This document shows, in pieces, positions 58,028-64,000 of a stretch of 64,000 nt of DNA. The stretch comes from Cohnella kolymensis (GTDB lineage Bacteria; Bacillota; Bacilli; Paenibacillales; Paenibacillaceae), in assembly GCF_000829465.1 (NCBI RefSeq), contig NZ_JXAL01000008.1, positions 46,737 through 110,736 of the forward strand. Direction: 5' to 3'. Both the position numbers and the translations under genes were made by a program. Under the pieces are notes generated by a model. That model ran no database searches. It was not told the origin of the DNA and saw only the letters and a list, made by a program, of their open reading frames with translations. Position 1 is the first letter of the stretch; each line of letters starts with the position of its first letter.

Positions 58028-58912
58028 TCACTTCTTCGGCAGGCTTCTCAGGATTGGGGTCAAATTCTGGCGCGGAGCGGCAGCGATCAGATCGCCATGA
58101 GTACGAAGCCGGTCGACAATATTACGCAAATTAAATTCTGCGGGCTTTACGTTGCGCTGCACTTCCTCCCAACTGATCGGGGTGGACACCGGAGCGCCCT
58201 CGCGGGCACGCGGGGAGTAGGGTGAGGGCAGCGTTTTGCCGGCGTAATGCTGAAGATAATCGAGATAAATCAAATCTCCGCGATCCTTTTTCATCCGTTC
58301 CACAGTAAACAGCCTGGGATTCTGAGCCACGAGATAGTCCGAGATAAACTTGCCGAAACGCCGGAGATCGTCGAAGGTGGGACCGCGCTCGATAGGCATG
58401 ACGATTTGAACCCCTGTAGCCCCCGAGGTTTTAGGGACCGCTGTCAGTCCGAGAGAATGCAGCAGCCCGCCGACCAGAGCAACAGCCTCCATCAGCCGGG
58501 GCTCTTCCTCCAATGTGGGGTCGATATCGAGCATCCAGGTATTCGGGATCGGATTGTCGATCTCATCGGACGATACGTGAAATTCCAGACTGTACAAGCT
58601 GCCCATCCAGAGAAGAGTCGGCAGGGAGTCCAACACCACGTAACGCACTCCGCCTTCATCCGCGGTTCGAACATAGTCCGGTTTCGGCTGGGGACAGTTT
58701 TTCTGATAAAAGGAAACGCCGTGGATCCCCTCCGGAAAACGGATGGTCGTTAAATACCGGCCGGTTGTGTAGGGCAGCAGGAACGGTGCCATTTGCGCCA
58801 GCGTCTGCACGTATTCCAACTTAGTAATCCCCATATCAGGCCATATCAGCTTATCGGGGTGGGACAGCGATAATTCCTGTTCCCCCAAACGCAATATCGT
58901 ACGTTCTGCCAT
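58028..58912 (-). CDS. LigD-type polymerase (NHEJ primase-polymerase), stand-alone
   Basis: The 294-residue protein is the polymerase domain of bacterial ligase D alone: LSHPDKLIWPDMGITKLEYVQ, VLDSLPTLLWMGSLYSLEFH, the metal motif WMLDIDP, SGATGVQIVMPI and IYLDYLQH. No ligase or nuclease domain is attached. It fills gaps during end joining with Ku. I use the second ATG (58912) because AGGAGG overlaps the first. It lies just downstream of ku on the same strand, with a hairpin between them. Confidence 0.92.
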   Translation of the reverse strand: MAERTILRLGEQELSLSHPDKLIWPDMGITKLEYVQTLAQMAPFLLPYTTGRYLTTIRFPEGIHGVSFYQKNCPQPKPDYVRTADEGGVRYVVLDSLPTLLWMGSLYSLEFHVSSDEIDNPIPNTWMLDIDPTLEEEPRLMEAVALVGGLLHSLGLTAVPKTSGATGVQIVMPIERGPTFDDLRRFGKFISDYLVAQNPRLFTVERMKKDRGDLIYLDYLQHYAGKTLPSPYSPRAREGAPVSTPISWEEVQRNVKPAEFNLRNIVDRLRTHGDLIAAAPRQNLTPILRSLPKK

Positions 58913-58969
58913 ATACATCCTCCTCGCTCTTTATTTACCCCTGTTTCCCGCTGTTCTGCGCTTTTCCGC

Positions 58970-59005
58970 AAATAAAAGGCAAAAGCCGCACCCACGGGTG
59001 CGGCT
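58970..59005 (-). terminator. Hairpin/terminator between ku and ligD
   Basis: On the minus strand AGCCGCACCC, loop CGTG, GGGTGCGGCT is followed by TTTGCCTTTTATTTG. It ends or attenuates the ku message before ligD. Confidence 0.65.
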
Positions 59006-59007
59006 GC

Positions 59008-59958
59008 TTATTTTCGAGCCCGGCTGGCGCGAGGTTTGGGCGCTGCGCCGTCTCCGCCTGCCGCTCTCGGTGTGCGCGGAGCACGTGCTGCCGGAGCGGG
59101 AGCAGGCATCGCGCCCGCGGCTGCGGCGTTCGCCCGGCCGGCGCCGCGTCCGCGGCCTGCTGCAGCTCCCGTGTCGGTCGGCGTTGTCTGGACAGCCTCC
59201 AGGCTTGCTTGCAAAGCAGCCATCAAGTCGATCACGTTCGTTCTTTCGGCGGCCGGCGCCGTTACGACATCTATACCTTGACCGGCGATCTTCCGCTGGA
59301 TTGCATCCTGCAGCGCCGCGCGATATTCGTCGGTGTATTTCTCCGGCTCGAAAGGCGCCGACAATTGGTCGATCAGCATCCGGGCCATCGTCAGCTCGCG
59401 CTCATTAATATTCGCTTGCTGGGGCAGGTTGGGTACCTGCGCAAGAGACCGGATCTCGTCAGGAAAGTGCATCGTCTCCATACAAATACAGTTGTTCAGG
59501 GCGCGGATCGCGGCAAGGCTACTCTTGCTGCGGATGGCAATCTGCGCGATTCCGATTTTACCGGACTGCCTCATCGCTTCCAACAACAGATTATATGCGC
59601 CTGATCCGGCCTGGTCCGGAGATAAGTAGTACGGCTTGGCAAAATAAACGGGATCGATCTCCGTGAGGTCTACGAAATCAAGGATTTGTATGGTGCGGGT
59701 ATTTTCCGGTTTGATGGCGTCGAGCTCCTCGTCGTCGAACAGCACGAAACGCCCTTTTTCATATTCGTAACCACGCGATATATCCTCCCACTCTACCTCT
59801 GTAGTGCAGTGCGGGCAGGAGCGGGTGTACGAGATGGGGGTGCCGCAATTTTTATGGATCATCCGCAGGTGCACGTCTTTGTCCTCGGTTGCAGTGAACA
59901 TCTTTACGGGTACGTGCACCAACCCGAAGCTGATCGCGCCTTTCCAGACCGTATGCAT
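59008..59958 (-). CDS. ku: Ku, DNA end-binding protein
   Basis: The 316-residue protein has the Ku core (AISFGLVHVPVKMFTATEDKDVHLRMIH, RYEYEKGRFVLFDDEELDAI-like and DFVDLTEIDPVYFAKPYYL). A tail of Ala, Gly, Pro and Arg (about 255-316) should help DNA binding. The segment CGTPISYTRSCPHC near residues 38-51 is a zinc-knuckle-like insert. It binds DNA ends and recruits LigD in end joining, important in spores. It is divergent from sspH. Confidence 0.95.
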   Translation of the reverse strand: MHTVWKGAISFGLVHVPVKMFTATEDKDVHLRMIHKNCGTPISYTRSCPHCTTEVEWEDISRGYEYEKGRFVLFDDEELDAIKPENTRTIQILDFVDLTEIDPVYFAKPYYLSPDQAGSGAYNLLLEAMRQSGKIGIAQIAIRSKSSLAAIRALNNCICMETMHFPDEIRSLAQVPNLPQQANINERELTMARMLIDQLSAPFEPEKYTDEYRAALQDAIQRKIAGQGIDVVTAPAAERTNVIDLMAALQASLEAVQTTPTDTGAAAGRGRGAGRANAAAAGAMPAPAPAARAPRTPRAAGGDGAAPKPRASRARK

Positions 59959-60073
59959 ATGAATGACTCCTTTACACGTTTATATTCCAAGCATGCCCTA
60001 ACCGCATGGAAATCAACCCTGTTGGGAATATTGGAAAAGGTTAACGATCAATCGATACGGAGGCGGACACATC

Positions 60074-60259
60074 ATGGATGCGCAGAGAGCGCAGGAAATC
60101 TACAATTCACCGGATATCATTCCGGTTCGATTGGATAACGGCCAGTCGGTATGGATCGAAAGAGTGGATGCCGGCAAGGGAGTTGCCACAGTGAAGGTCG
60201 GCGACAACCCGACCGATACGGAAACCGTACCGGTGGATCGTTTAAAGGAAGTACATTAA
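60074..60259 (+). CDS. sspH: H-type small acid-soluble spore protein
   Basis: The 61-residue protein matches the SspH family: MDAQRAQEIYNSPDIIPV, PVRLDNGQSVWIERVD and VPVDRLKEVH. These minor spore proteins are made in the forespore. CGGAGG lies upstream. It is divergent from ku, and both are expected to serve the spore. Confidence 0.9.
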   Translation: MDAQRAQEIYNSPDIIPVRLDNGQSVWIERVDAGKGVATVKVGDNPTDTETVPVDRLKEVH

Positions 60260-60265
60260 CTTTAC

Positions 60266-60308
60266 GAAGACGCAGAGCCGGCATTCCTGCGTCTTCTTAC
60301 TTTTTGAA
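60266..60308 (+). terminator. Terminator after sspH
   Basis: GAAGACGCAG and CTGCGTCTTC form the stem, followed by TTACTTTTTG. Confidence 0.75.
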
Positions 60309-60371
60309 AGTAAGTTTGTGAGGTGATACAATAGTGAATGGACATACATATCAGACAAAGGAGTGTTCATC

Positions 60372-60938
60372 ATGAATGATATTGCCATTATCGGTGCAGG
60401 CCCGGCGGGCGCCAGCGCAGCTATTTTCGCCGCCAAAGCAGGTAAGAAGACGCTGGTCATCGACAGCGATCAAAGCATGACCAAACGAGCTTGGCTTGAA
60501 AATCACTACGGCGTTGCCGAGATCTCCGGACCGGATCTGGTAGAGACAGGCAAAAAACAGGCGGCGAAATTCGGAGCGGAGTTCGTGACCGCAAAAGCAG
60601 CCAAGTTGACTGCCGGCGATGACGGGATCACGATCGAGACAGAGGACGGAGCGAGCTATCAGGCTTCACATGTTATTGTGGCAACCGGCGTTTTTGCGGA
60701 TCTGGCTGAAGCGAGCGGCATCCGTATGAAGCCGGGAACGGAACCGAGAATCAAAACGGTCATCGACGCCGCTGCGGACGGCAAGACGAATATAGATCGA
60801 ATCTGGGCTGCCGGTACTGCGGCGGGCGTCAGTGTTCATACCATTATTACCGCAGGCGACGGGGCCAAGGTCGCCATTAATGTGATCAGTGAAATCAACG
60901 GCGAGCGTTATGTGGATCATGACGTGTTGAAAGCGTAA
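60372..60938 (+). CDS. Half-size thioredoxin-reductase-like FAD protein
   Basis: The 188-residue protein begins IAIIGAGPAGASAAIFAAKAG (FAD fold) and ends with GAKVAINVISEINGE, like TrxB, with HVIVATGVFAD in the middle. It lacks the NADPH domain and the CxxC disulfide of TrxB. It may be a flavin-only oxidoreductase that takes electrons from a partner, or a sensor. I start at ATG 60372, 9 bases after AAGGAG. Its stop codon forms the edge of the 51-bp repeat at 60937. Confidence 0.8.
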   Translation: MNDIAIIGAGPAGASAAIFAAKAGKKTLVIDSDQSMTKRAWLENHYGVAEISGPDLVETGKKQAAKFGAEFVTAKAAKLTAGDDGITIETEDGASYQASHVIVATGVFADLAEASGIRMKPGTEPRIKTVIDAAADGKTNIDRIWAAGTAAGVSVHTIITAGDGAKVAINVISEINGERYVDHDVLKA

Positions 60939-61036
60939 TTCGCGCCGCTGCTGAGCTGTAAGGCGGAAAAACCGTCTTACACGGTGGAATTCGCGCCGCT
61001 GCTGAGATGTAAGGCGGAAAAACCGCCTTACTTCAC
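60937..61036. repeat. 51-bp palindromic repeat, two tandem copies
   Basis: Copies begin with AATTCGCGCCGCTGCTGAG at 60937 and 60988, each followed by GTAAGGCGG-AAAAA-CCGYCTTAC. In reverse orientation they match the units at 33511-33637 in stem, spacer and GCGAATT end. Confidence 0.8.
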
Positions 61037-61079
61037 AGGCAATCTTCCGCGGGACATCGGGCGTCGCCGAAATACGCAG

Positions 61080-61129
61080 AAAAAAAGGCTTTGCGGACCC
61101 GATCACGGGTCGCGCAAAGCCTTTTTTTA
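61080..61129. terminator. Bidirectional terminator
   Basis: AAAAAAAGGCTTTGCG and CGCAAAGCCTTTTTTT, with inner ACCCG/CGGGT, suit both convergent genes. Confidence 0.85.
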
Positions 61130-61136
61130 TAACTGC

Positions 61137-61952
61137 TTACTGTGCGATAAACTCTTGTACCCACACGCCGTTGTAGTAAGCTACTCCGATGGTGGTGTAA
61201 TTGGATTTAAGGATATTGTCGCGATGCCCGGGGCTGTTCATCCACGCCGTCATAACTTCCTGCGGGGTGCGCTGTCCTTTGGCGATGTTCTCGCCTGCAT
61301 AGCTGAATTTAATGCCGTATTTCTTCATCATATCGAATGGAGAACCATACGTCGGAGAGTTATGATCGAAATAGTTTTTGTTATAGATGTCTTTCGCTTT
61401 GTCCAGCGCCATTCTTGTGAGTGTGGCGTTGGATGTGTTCAAAGCTGCAAGTCCTGCTTTCGCACGCTCTTTATTGACCAAGGACACAACTTGCGATGCA
61501 AATTGCGACATGGGAACTGCGGCGGGAGCTGCCGGTTGAGCCGGCTTGTACGACGGCGCAGGCTTCACGGGCTGTGCTGGTGCCTGTTTCACAGGTGCGT
61601 GCTTGACAGGCGCGGGTTGTACCGGCGCAGGCTTGTATGCCGGCGCACGTTTTACGGGCTGAACCGGTGCCGGTTTGTTTGGCTGTACAGGAGCCTGCTC
61701 ATAGCCGTAGCCATACCACCCGAAGTCGAATGAACCGTTGATCGGTTTCACAACAACATTATGATTGCCTTGCAGATATTTTTGGATAAGGGCATTCAAA
61801 TCAATACCCAAAGCTTGAGTGAGCTGCTGCGTCTGTTGCGCCTTTACCGTTGTTTCGGCTGCCGACGCTGCTCCTGCTGGAACGGAAAGCGCCAATACCA
61901 ACGTTCCCGCGATCAGAAGTTTCTTGAAACTTTTGTTGCTTTGCTTTTGCAT
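61137..61952 (-). CDS. Secreted CAP/SCP-domain protein (YkwD-like)
   Basis: The 271-residue protein has a signal peptide to about residue 31. The middle is rich in Pro, Ala, Lys and Gln repeats (PVKHAPVKQAPAQPVKPA, about 88-145). The C-terminal CAP domain shows VVSLVNKERAKAGLAAL, GENIAKGQRTPQEVMTAWMNSPGHRDNIL and the final VQEFIAQ. The fold binds lipids, metals or wall components. Relatives in Bacillus are spore-coat or surface proteins. The leader carries a c-di-AMP riboswitch, which links the gene to wall and osmotic control. Confidence 0.9.
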   Translation of the reverse strand: MQKQSNKSFKKLLIAGTLVLALSVPAGAASAAETTVKAQQTQQLTQALGIDLNALIQKYLQGNHNVVVKPINGSFDFGWYGYGYEQAPVQPNKPAPVQPVKRAPAYKPAPVQPAPVKHAPVKQAPAQPVKPAPSYKPAQPAAPAAVPMSQFASQVVSLVNKERAKAGLAALNTSNATLTRMALDKAKDIYNKNYFDHNSPTYGSPFDMMKKYGIKFSYAGENIAKGQRTPQEVMTAWMNSPGHRDNILKSNYTTIGVAYYNGVWVQEFIAQ

Positions 61953-61975
61953 GAACTTATATCTCCCCTTTGTTA

Positions 61976-62079
61976 GCCTGCGAAGTTAGCTGCCGGGTTA
62001 GGTTCAAAGAGTGTCCCTGCCGCAAAAGCTGCGACTTCACCCCACAAATTGGGTCCTCCGCGTCCGATTGGACTTCGGC
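61976..62079 (-). promoter_or_regulatory. c-di-AMP riboswitch (ydaO/yuaA type)
   Basis: On the minus strand the leader holds conserved ydaO pieces in order: GCGGAGGACCCA, GGGGTGAAGTCGCAG, GGCAGGGACACTCTTTGAACC, then CCGGCAGCTAACTTCGCAGGC. GCCGAAGT at the start pairs with ACTTC and GGC at the end to close the outer stem. It stops 24 bases before the ATG, and the ribosome site AAAGGGGAG follows at once. I see no separate terminator, so control may act on initiation of translation or through the outer stem. Confidence 0.8.
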
Positions 62080-62131
62080 CTGAATGGTTACAAGTCTATC
62101 AGCTTTTGGCCGGGGATTCATTTTATAAATA

Positions 62132-62159
62132 TTAACAATTGCTAGATTTCTGGTAAAAT
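62132..62159 (+). promoter_or_regulatory. Promoter of the acetyltransferase gene
   Basis: TTAACA (62132), 16 bases, TAAAAT (62154), just before AGGAGGG and the start. Confidence 0.4.
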
Positions 62160-62190
62160 AGGAGGGCAAAAAGCGGGATGGGGGATCGAA

Positions 62191-62597
62191 ATGAGAGTAG
62201 ATTTTGAAAGGTTTTATATTAGCGACGACGACTCTTTGCTGGATGTGGAAACGATCCACGGGTTTATGCAAAGAAGCTACTGGGCAGACACCAGACCGCT
62301 TGAGGTCACGGTCAAAGCACTGAAGAACTCGCACAGCTACGGAGCGTTCGACCATAACAACCGGCAGATCGGGTTTGCACGCGTTATCACTGACGGCGCT
62401 ACAATGTTCTACTTGGCGGATGTCTTCATAGATGAGGATTACCGGGGACAGGGAATCGGGAAGACGCTGGTTTCGCACATTATCGGGGATTATCCGGGCC
62501 TGACGGGTATTCTTGCAACCAAGACGCCCATACGCTATATGAAAAATTCGGTTTTGTGCGTGATGCAGAGAGTTATATGAAAAAGCCGCGAAGTTAG
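62191..62597 (+). CDS. GNAT-family N-acetyltransferase, one frameshift
   Basis: The protein contains IGFARVITDGATMFYLADVFIDEDYRGQGIGKTLV, with the acetyl-CoA loop RGQGIG. One base is missing near 62521. Restoring it changes the end to DAHTLYEKFGFVRDAESYMKKPRS, the standard GNAT finish, and gives 135 residues. The substrate is unknown. The gene is followed by the duplicated terminator/promoter block. Confidence 0.85.
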
Positions 62598-62660
62598 GCT
62601 TGTTTTTGCTCATTCATTCGTCGTCTTAACCCAGCAAACGCATTTCGTGTAATATCATTC

Positions 62661-62692
62661 GCGTCTCTTCCTGCCGGAAGGGGCGTTTTTTT
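62661..62692 (+). terminator. Terminator after the acetyltransferase gene (also copied at 62872-62903)
   Basis: CTTCC and GGAAG arms around TGCC, with G/C flanks, are followed by seven T residues. The duplicate copy lies inside the truncated open frame that follows. Confidence 0.55.
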
Positions 62693-62778
62693 GTGACGGC
62701 ATATGTATAAGTTTCATTTACCAAAATCATACTAACATGCGGTAGGAAAACTTATGTCGAACTGAAGGGAGAAATGGC

Positions 62779-62907
62779 ATGTTTCAACAGAATGCTGCAG
62801 GCCTGGCTGAGCAGTGCAGCCGGCTTGCGCAGCAGTTGATCGCTCAAACGAAATTTCGTGTAATATCATTCGCGTCTCTTCCTGCCGGAAGGGGCGTTTT
62901 TTTGTGA
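62779..62907 (+). pseudogene. Truncated first copy of the repeat-protein gene
   Basis: The frame starts MFQQNAAGLAEQCSRL with GAAGGGAGAA upstream and is identical to the downstream gene for 24 codons. It then crosses the duplication border into FRVISFASLPAG and stops at 62905-62907 after 42 residues. It has the same ribosome site as the full gene and could still be translated. Confidence 0.8.
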
Positions 62908-62989
62908 CGGCATATGTATAAGTTTCATTTACCAAAATCATACTAACATGCGGTAGGAAAACTTATGTCGAACTGAAGGGAGAAATGGC

Positions 62990-64000
62990 ATGTTTCAACA
63001 GAATGCTGCAGGCCTGGCTGAGCAGTGCAGCCGGCTTGCGCAGCAGTTGATCGCTCAAACGAATCAATCGACTCAGCTGTATGTGCAACTGCAGCAAATC
63101 GAACAGCAAAATGCCATGCAGCTGCAACAGCTTTCTCAAAGGGAGCAGCAAACCGCCCAAGCAATCCAAGGCGTTTTGCAGGCACACGATGTCGCATTGC
63201 AGCGACTCAATCAGATCGATAGTTTATGCAGTCAGCTTCAACAAACTAATACATCAGGAACGGTGGGACAATCTATGTACAATCAACCGACAGGCAGCAT
63301 GGGTTTCATGGGTATGGACGGATCACGCAGTATGGGAGCTTCAGGTTCTATGGGTTCTATGGGTTCTATGGGTTCTATGGATTCTATGGGTTCTGGTTCT
63401 ATGGGTTCGATGGGCGGAATGGGAACGATGGGCTCCCGCGGCATGGGCGCAATGGGTGGCAGCATGGGCGGAATGGGAACTATGGGCGGCTTCGGAGGCG
63501 GAAGCATGGGAACTATGGGCGGTTCGCTGCCTGTTGATGGTATAAGCGCGATGGCGCAAAGCATGACCAGAGGTCCGGATGCTTCCCGCCAAATGGGCGG
63601 ATTCGATGGCAGCCGTACATCTCTCGGTATGGGAATGGGCAGCATGGGCGGCTTCGGAAGCGGCAGCAGCATGGGTGCTATGGGTGGCGCGATGCCCGGC
63701 GGCAGCATGGGCTTTATGGGCGGCAGCAGCATGGGATCTATGGGTTCCATGAGCGGTATGGGCGGAAGCGGCATGGGATCTATGGGCTCCATGGGTGGCA
63801 TGGGCGGAAGCAGCATGGGTGCTATGGGAAGTACGCTGCCTGTTGACGGCATCAGCGCAATGGCACAAAGTAGAGGCCAGGATGGCAGTTCGATGATGGG
63901 CGGCTTCGGTGGCGGCAGCAGCATGGGTGCTATGGGTGGCGCGATGCCCGGCGGCAGTATGGGCTTTATGAGCGGCAGCGGCATGGGATCTATGGGATCT
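62990..64000 (+). CDS. Met/Gly/Ser-rich repeat protein, right end off the window
   Basis: Open from ATG 62990 to the edge (337 codons, no stop). Residues 1-90 are a Gln-rich coiled region (AEQCSRLAQQLIAQT, LQQIEQQNAMQLQQLSQ). After about residue 98 the protein is nearly all Met, Gly and Ser in units such as GSMGSMG and GSSMGAMGG, with a larger period of about 100 residues marked by LPVDGISAMAQS (twice) and AMPGGSMGFM. There is no signal peptide. It is unlike any family I can name. A structural coat or matrix protein, or a condensate-forming protein, is plausible but unproven. Confidence 0.75.
   Translation, partial: MFQQNAAGLAEQCSRLAQQLIAQTNQSTQLYVQLQQIEQQNAMQLQQLSQREQQTAQAIQGVLQAHDVALQRLNQIDSLCSQLQQTNTSGTVGQSMYNQPTGSMGFMGMDGSRSMGASGSMGSMGSMGSMDSMGSGSMGSMGGMGTMGSRGMGAMGGSMGGMGTMGGFGGGSMGTMGGSLPVDGISAMAQSMTRGPDASRQMGGFDGSRTSLGMGMGSMGGFGSGSSMGAMGGAMPGGSMGFMGGSSMGSMGSMSGMGGSGMGSMGSMGGMGGSSMGAMGSTLPVDGISAMAQSRGQDGSSMMGGFGGGSSMGAMGGAMPGGSMGFMSGSGMGSMGS

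Larger units (their letters stand above)
62642..63063 (+). repeat. Exact 211-bp tandem duplication
   Basis: Bases 62642-62852 are repeated at 62853-63063. Each unit holds a terminator hairpin with a T run, an AT-rich spacer, a ribosome site and the first 24-25 codons of the repeat protein gene. CAAACG occurs just before both copies, a likely site of slippage or unequal exchange. An assembly artefact is possible. Confidence 0.85.

Noticed and set aside
63283..63984. Pro/Leu/Ile-rich minus-strand open frame
   Set aside because: It is the reverse reading of the Met/Gly/Ser repeat gene, and its low complexity mirrors that repeat.

Overview
The window looks like chromosomal DNA of an endospore-forming Firmicute of the Paenibacillus type. 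The reasons are strong AGGAGG-type ribosome sites with frequent TTG and GTG starts, a base composition near one half GC, spore genes (coat transglutaminase tgl, H-type SASP sspH, kapB, a GerD-like lipoprotein, ku with a ligD polymerase), a YesM/YesN two-component pair, and long modular secreted glycanases. I see no rRNA, tRNA, CRISPR array, phage gene or transposase. Most of the window is core or lineage-specific chromosome.

Layout. 1-5 kb: a truncated four-PAS sensor kinase, tgl, an MFS transporter and a membrane/helical-repeat protein. 5-10.5 kb: lemA with a TPM-domain partner, a thioredoxin reductase, a DUF1232 protein, a small acidic protein, and an FAD oxidoreductase paired with an ECF41 sigma factor. 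10.8-27.1 kb: an alpha-glucan locus. It holds an ABC importer (malE, malF, malG), a GH31 alpha-glucosidase, a very large secreted GH87-like glucanase with seven repeat modules, and a membrane-tethered solute-binding protein joined by gene overlaps to a YesM-type kinase and a YesN-type regulator. The natural model is that the enzyme cuts the polymer outside, the tethered binding protein reports fragments to the kinase, and the ABC system and GH31 enzyme import and finish the sugars. 27-44 kb: corA, an ArsR/SulP pair with a clear promoter and operator, HAD and LysE genes, the GerD-like gene, hydrolases, cvfC, an ABC-F ATPase, a CDF exporter, an NlpC/P60 hydrolase, a glycosyltransferase and kapB. 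43.8-64 kb: a TetR/YhgE pair, a GDSL hydrolase, the glutamate synthase large subunit, an XRE regulator, an ABC exporter, cardiolipin synthase, the ku/ligD repair pair, sspH, a CAP-domain secreted protein behind a c-di-AMP riboswitch, an acetyltransferase, and a Met/Gly/Ser repeat protein that runs off the right end and whose 5' part is tandemly duplicated.

Two things stand out. First, about sixteen single-base frameshifts break otherwise well-conserved genes. In every case adding or removing one base restores a full-length, family-typical protein with the right stop codon, which suggests sequencing or assembly indels more than gene decay, although seven of them fall in the alpha-glucan locus. 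Second, intergenic regions carry several palindromic repeat families: a 52-bp unit at two distant places, a 70-bp unit twice in one gap, and a nested inverted repeat near 46.7 kb. No known feature type explains them.
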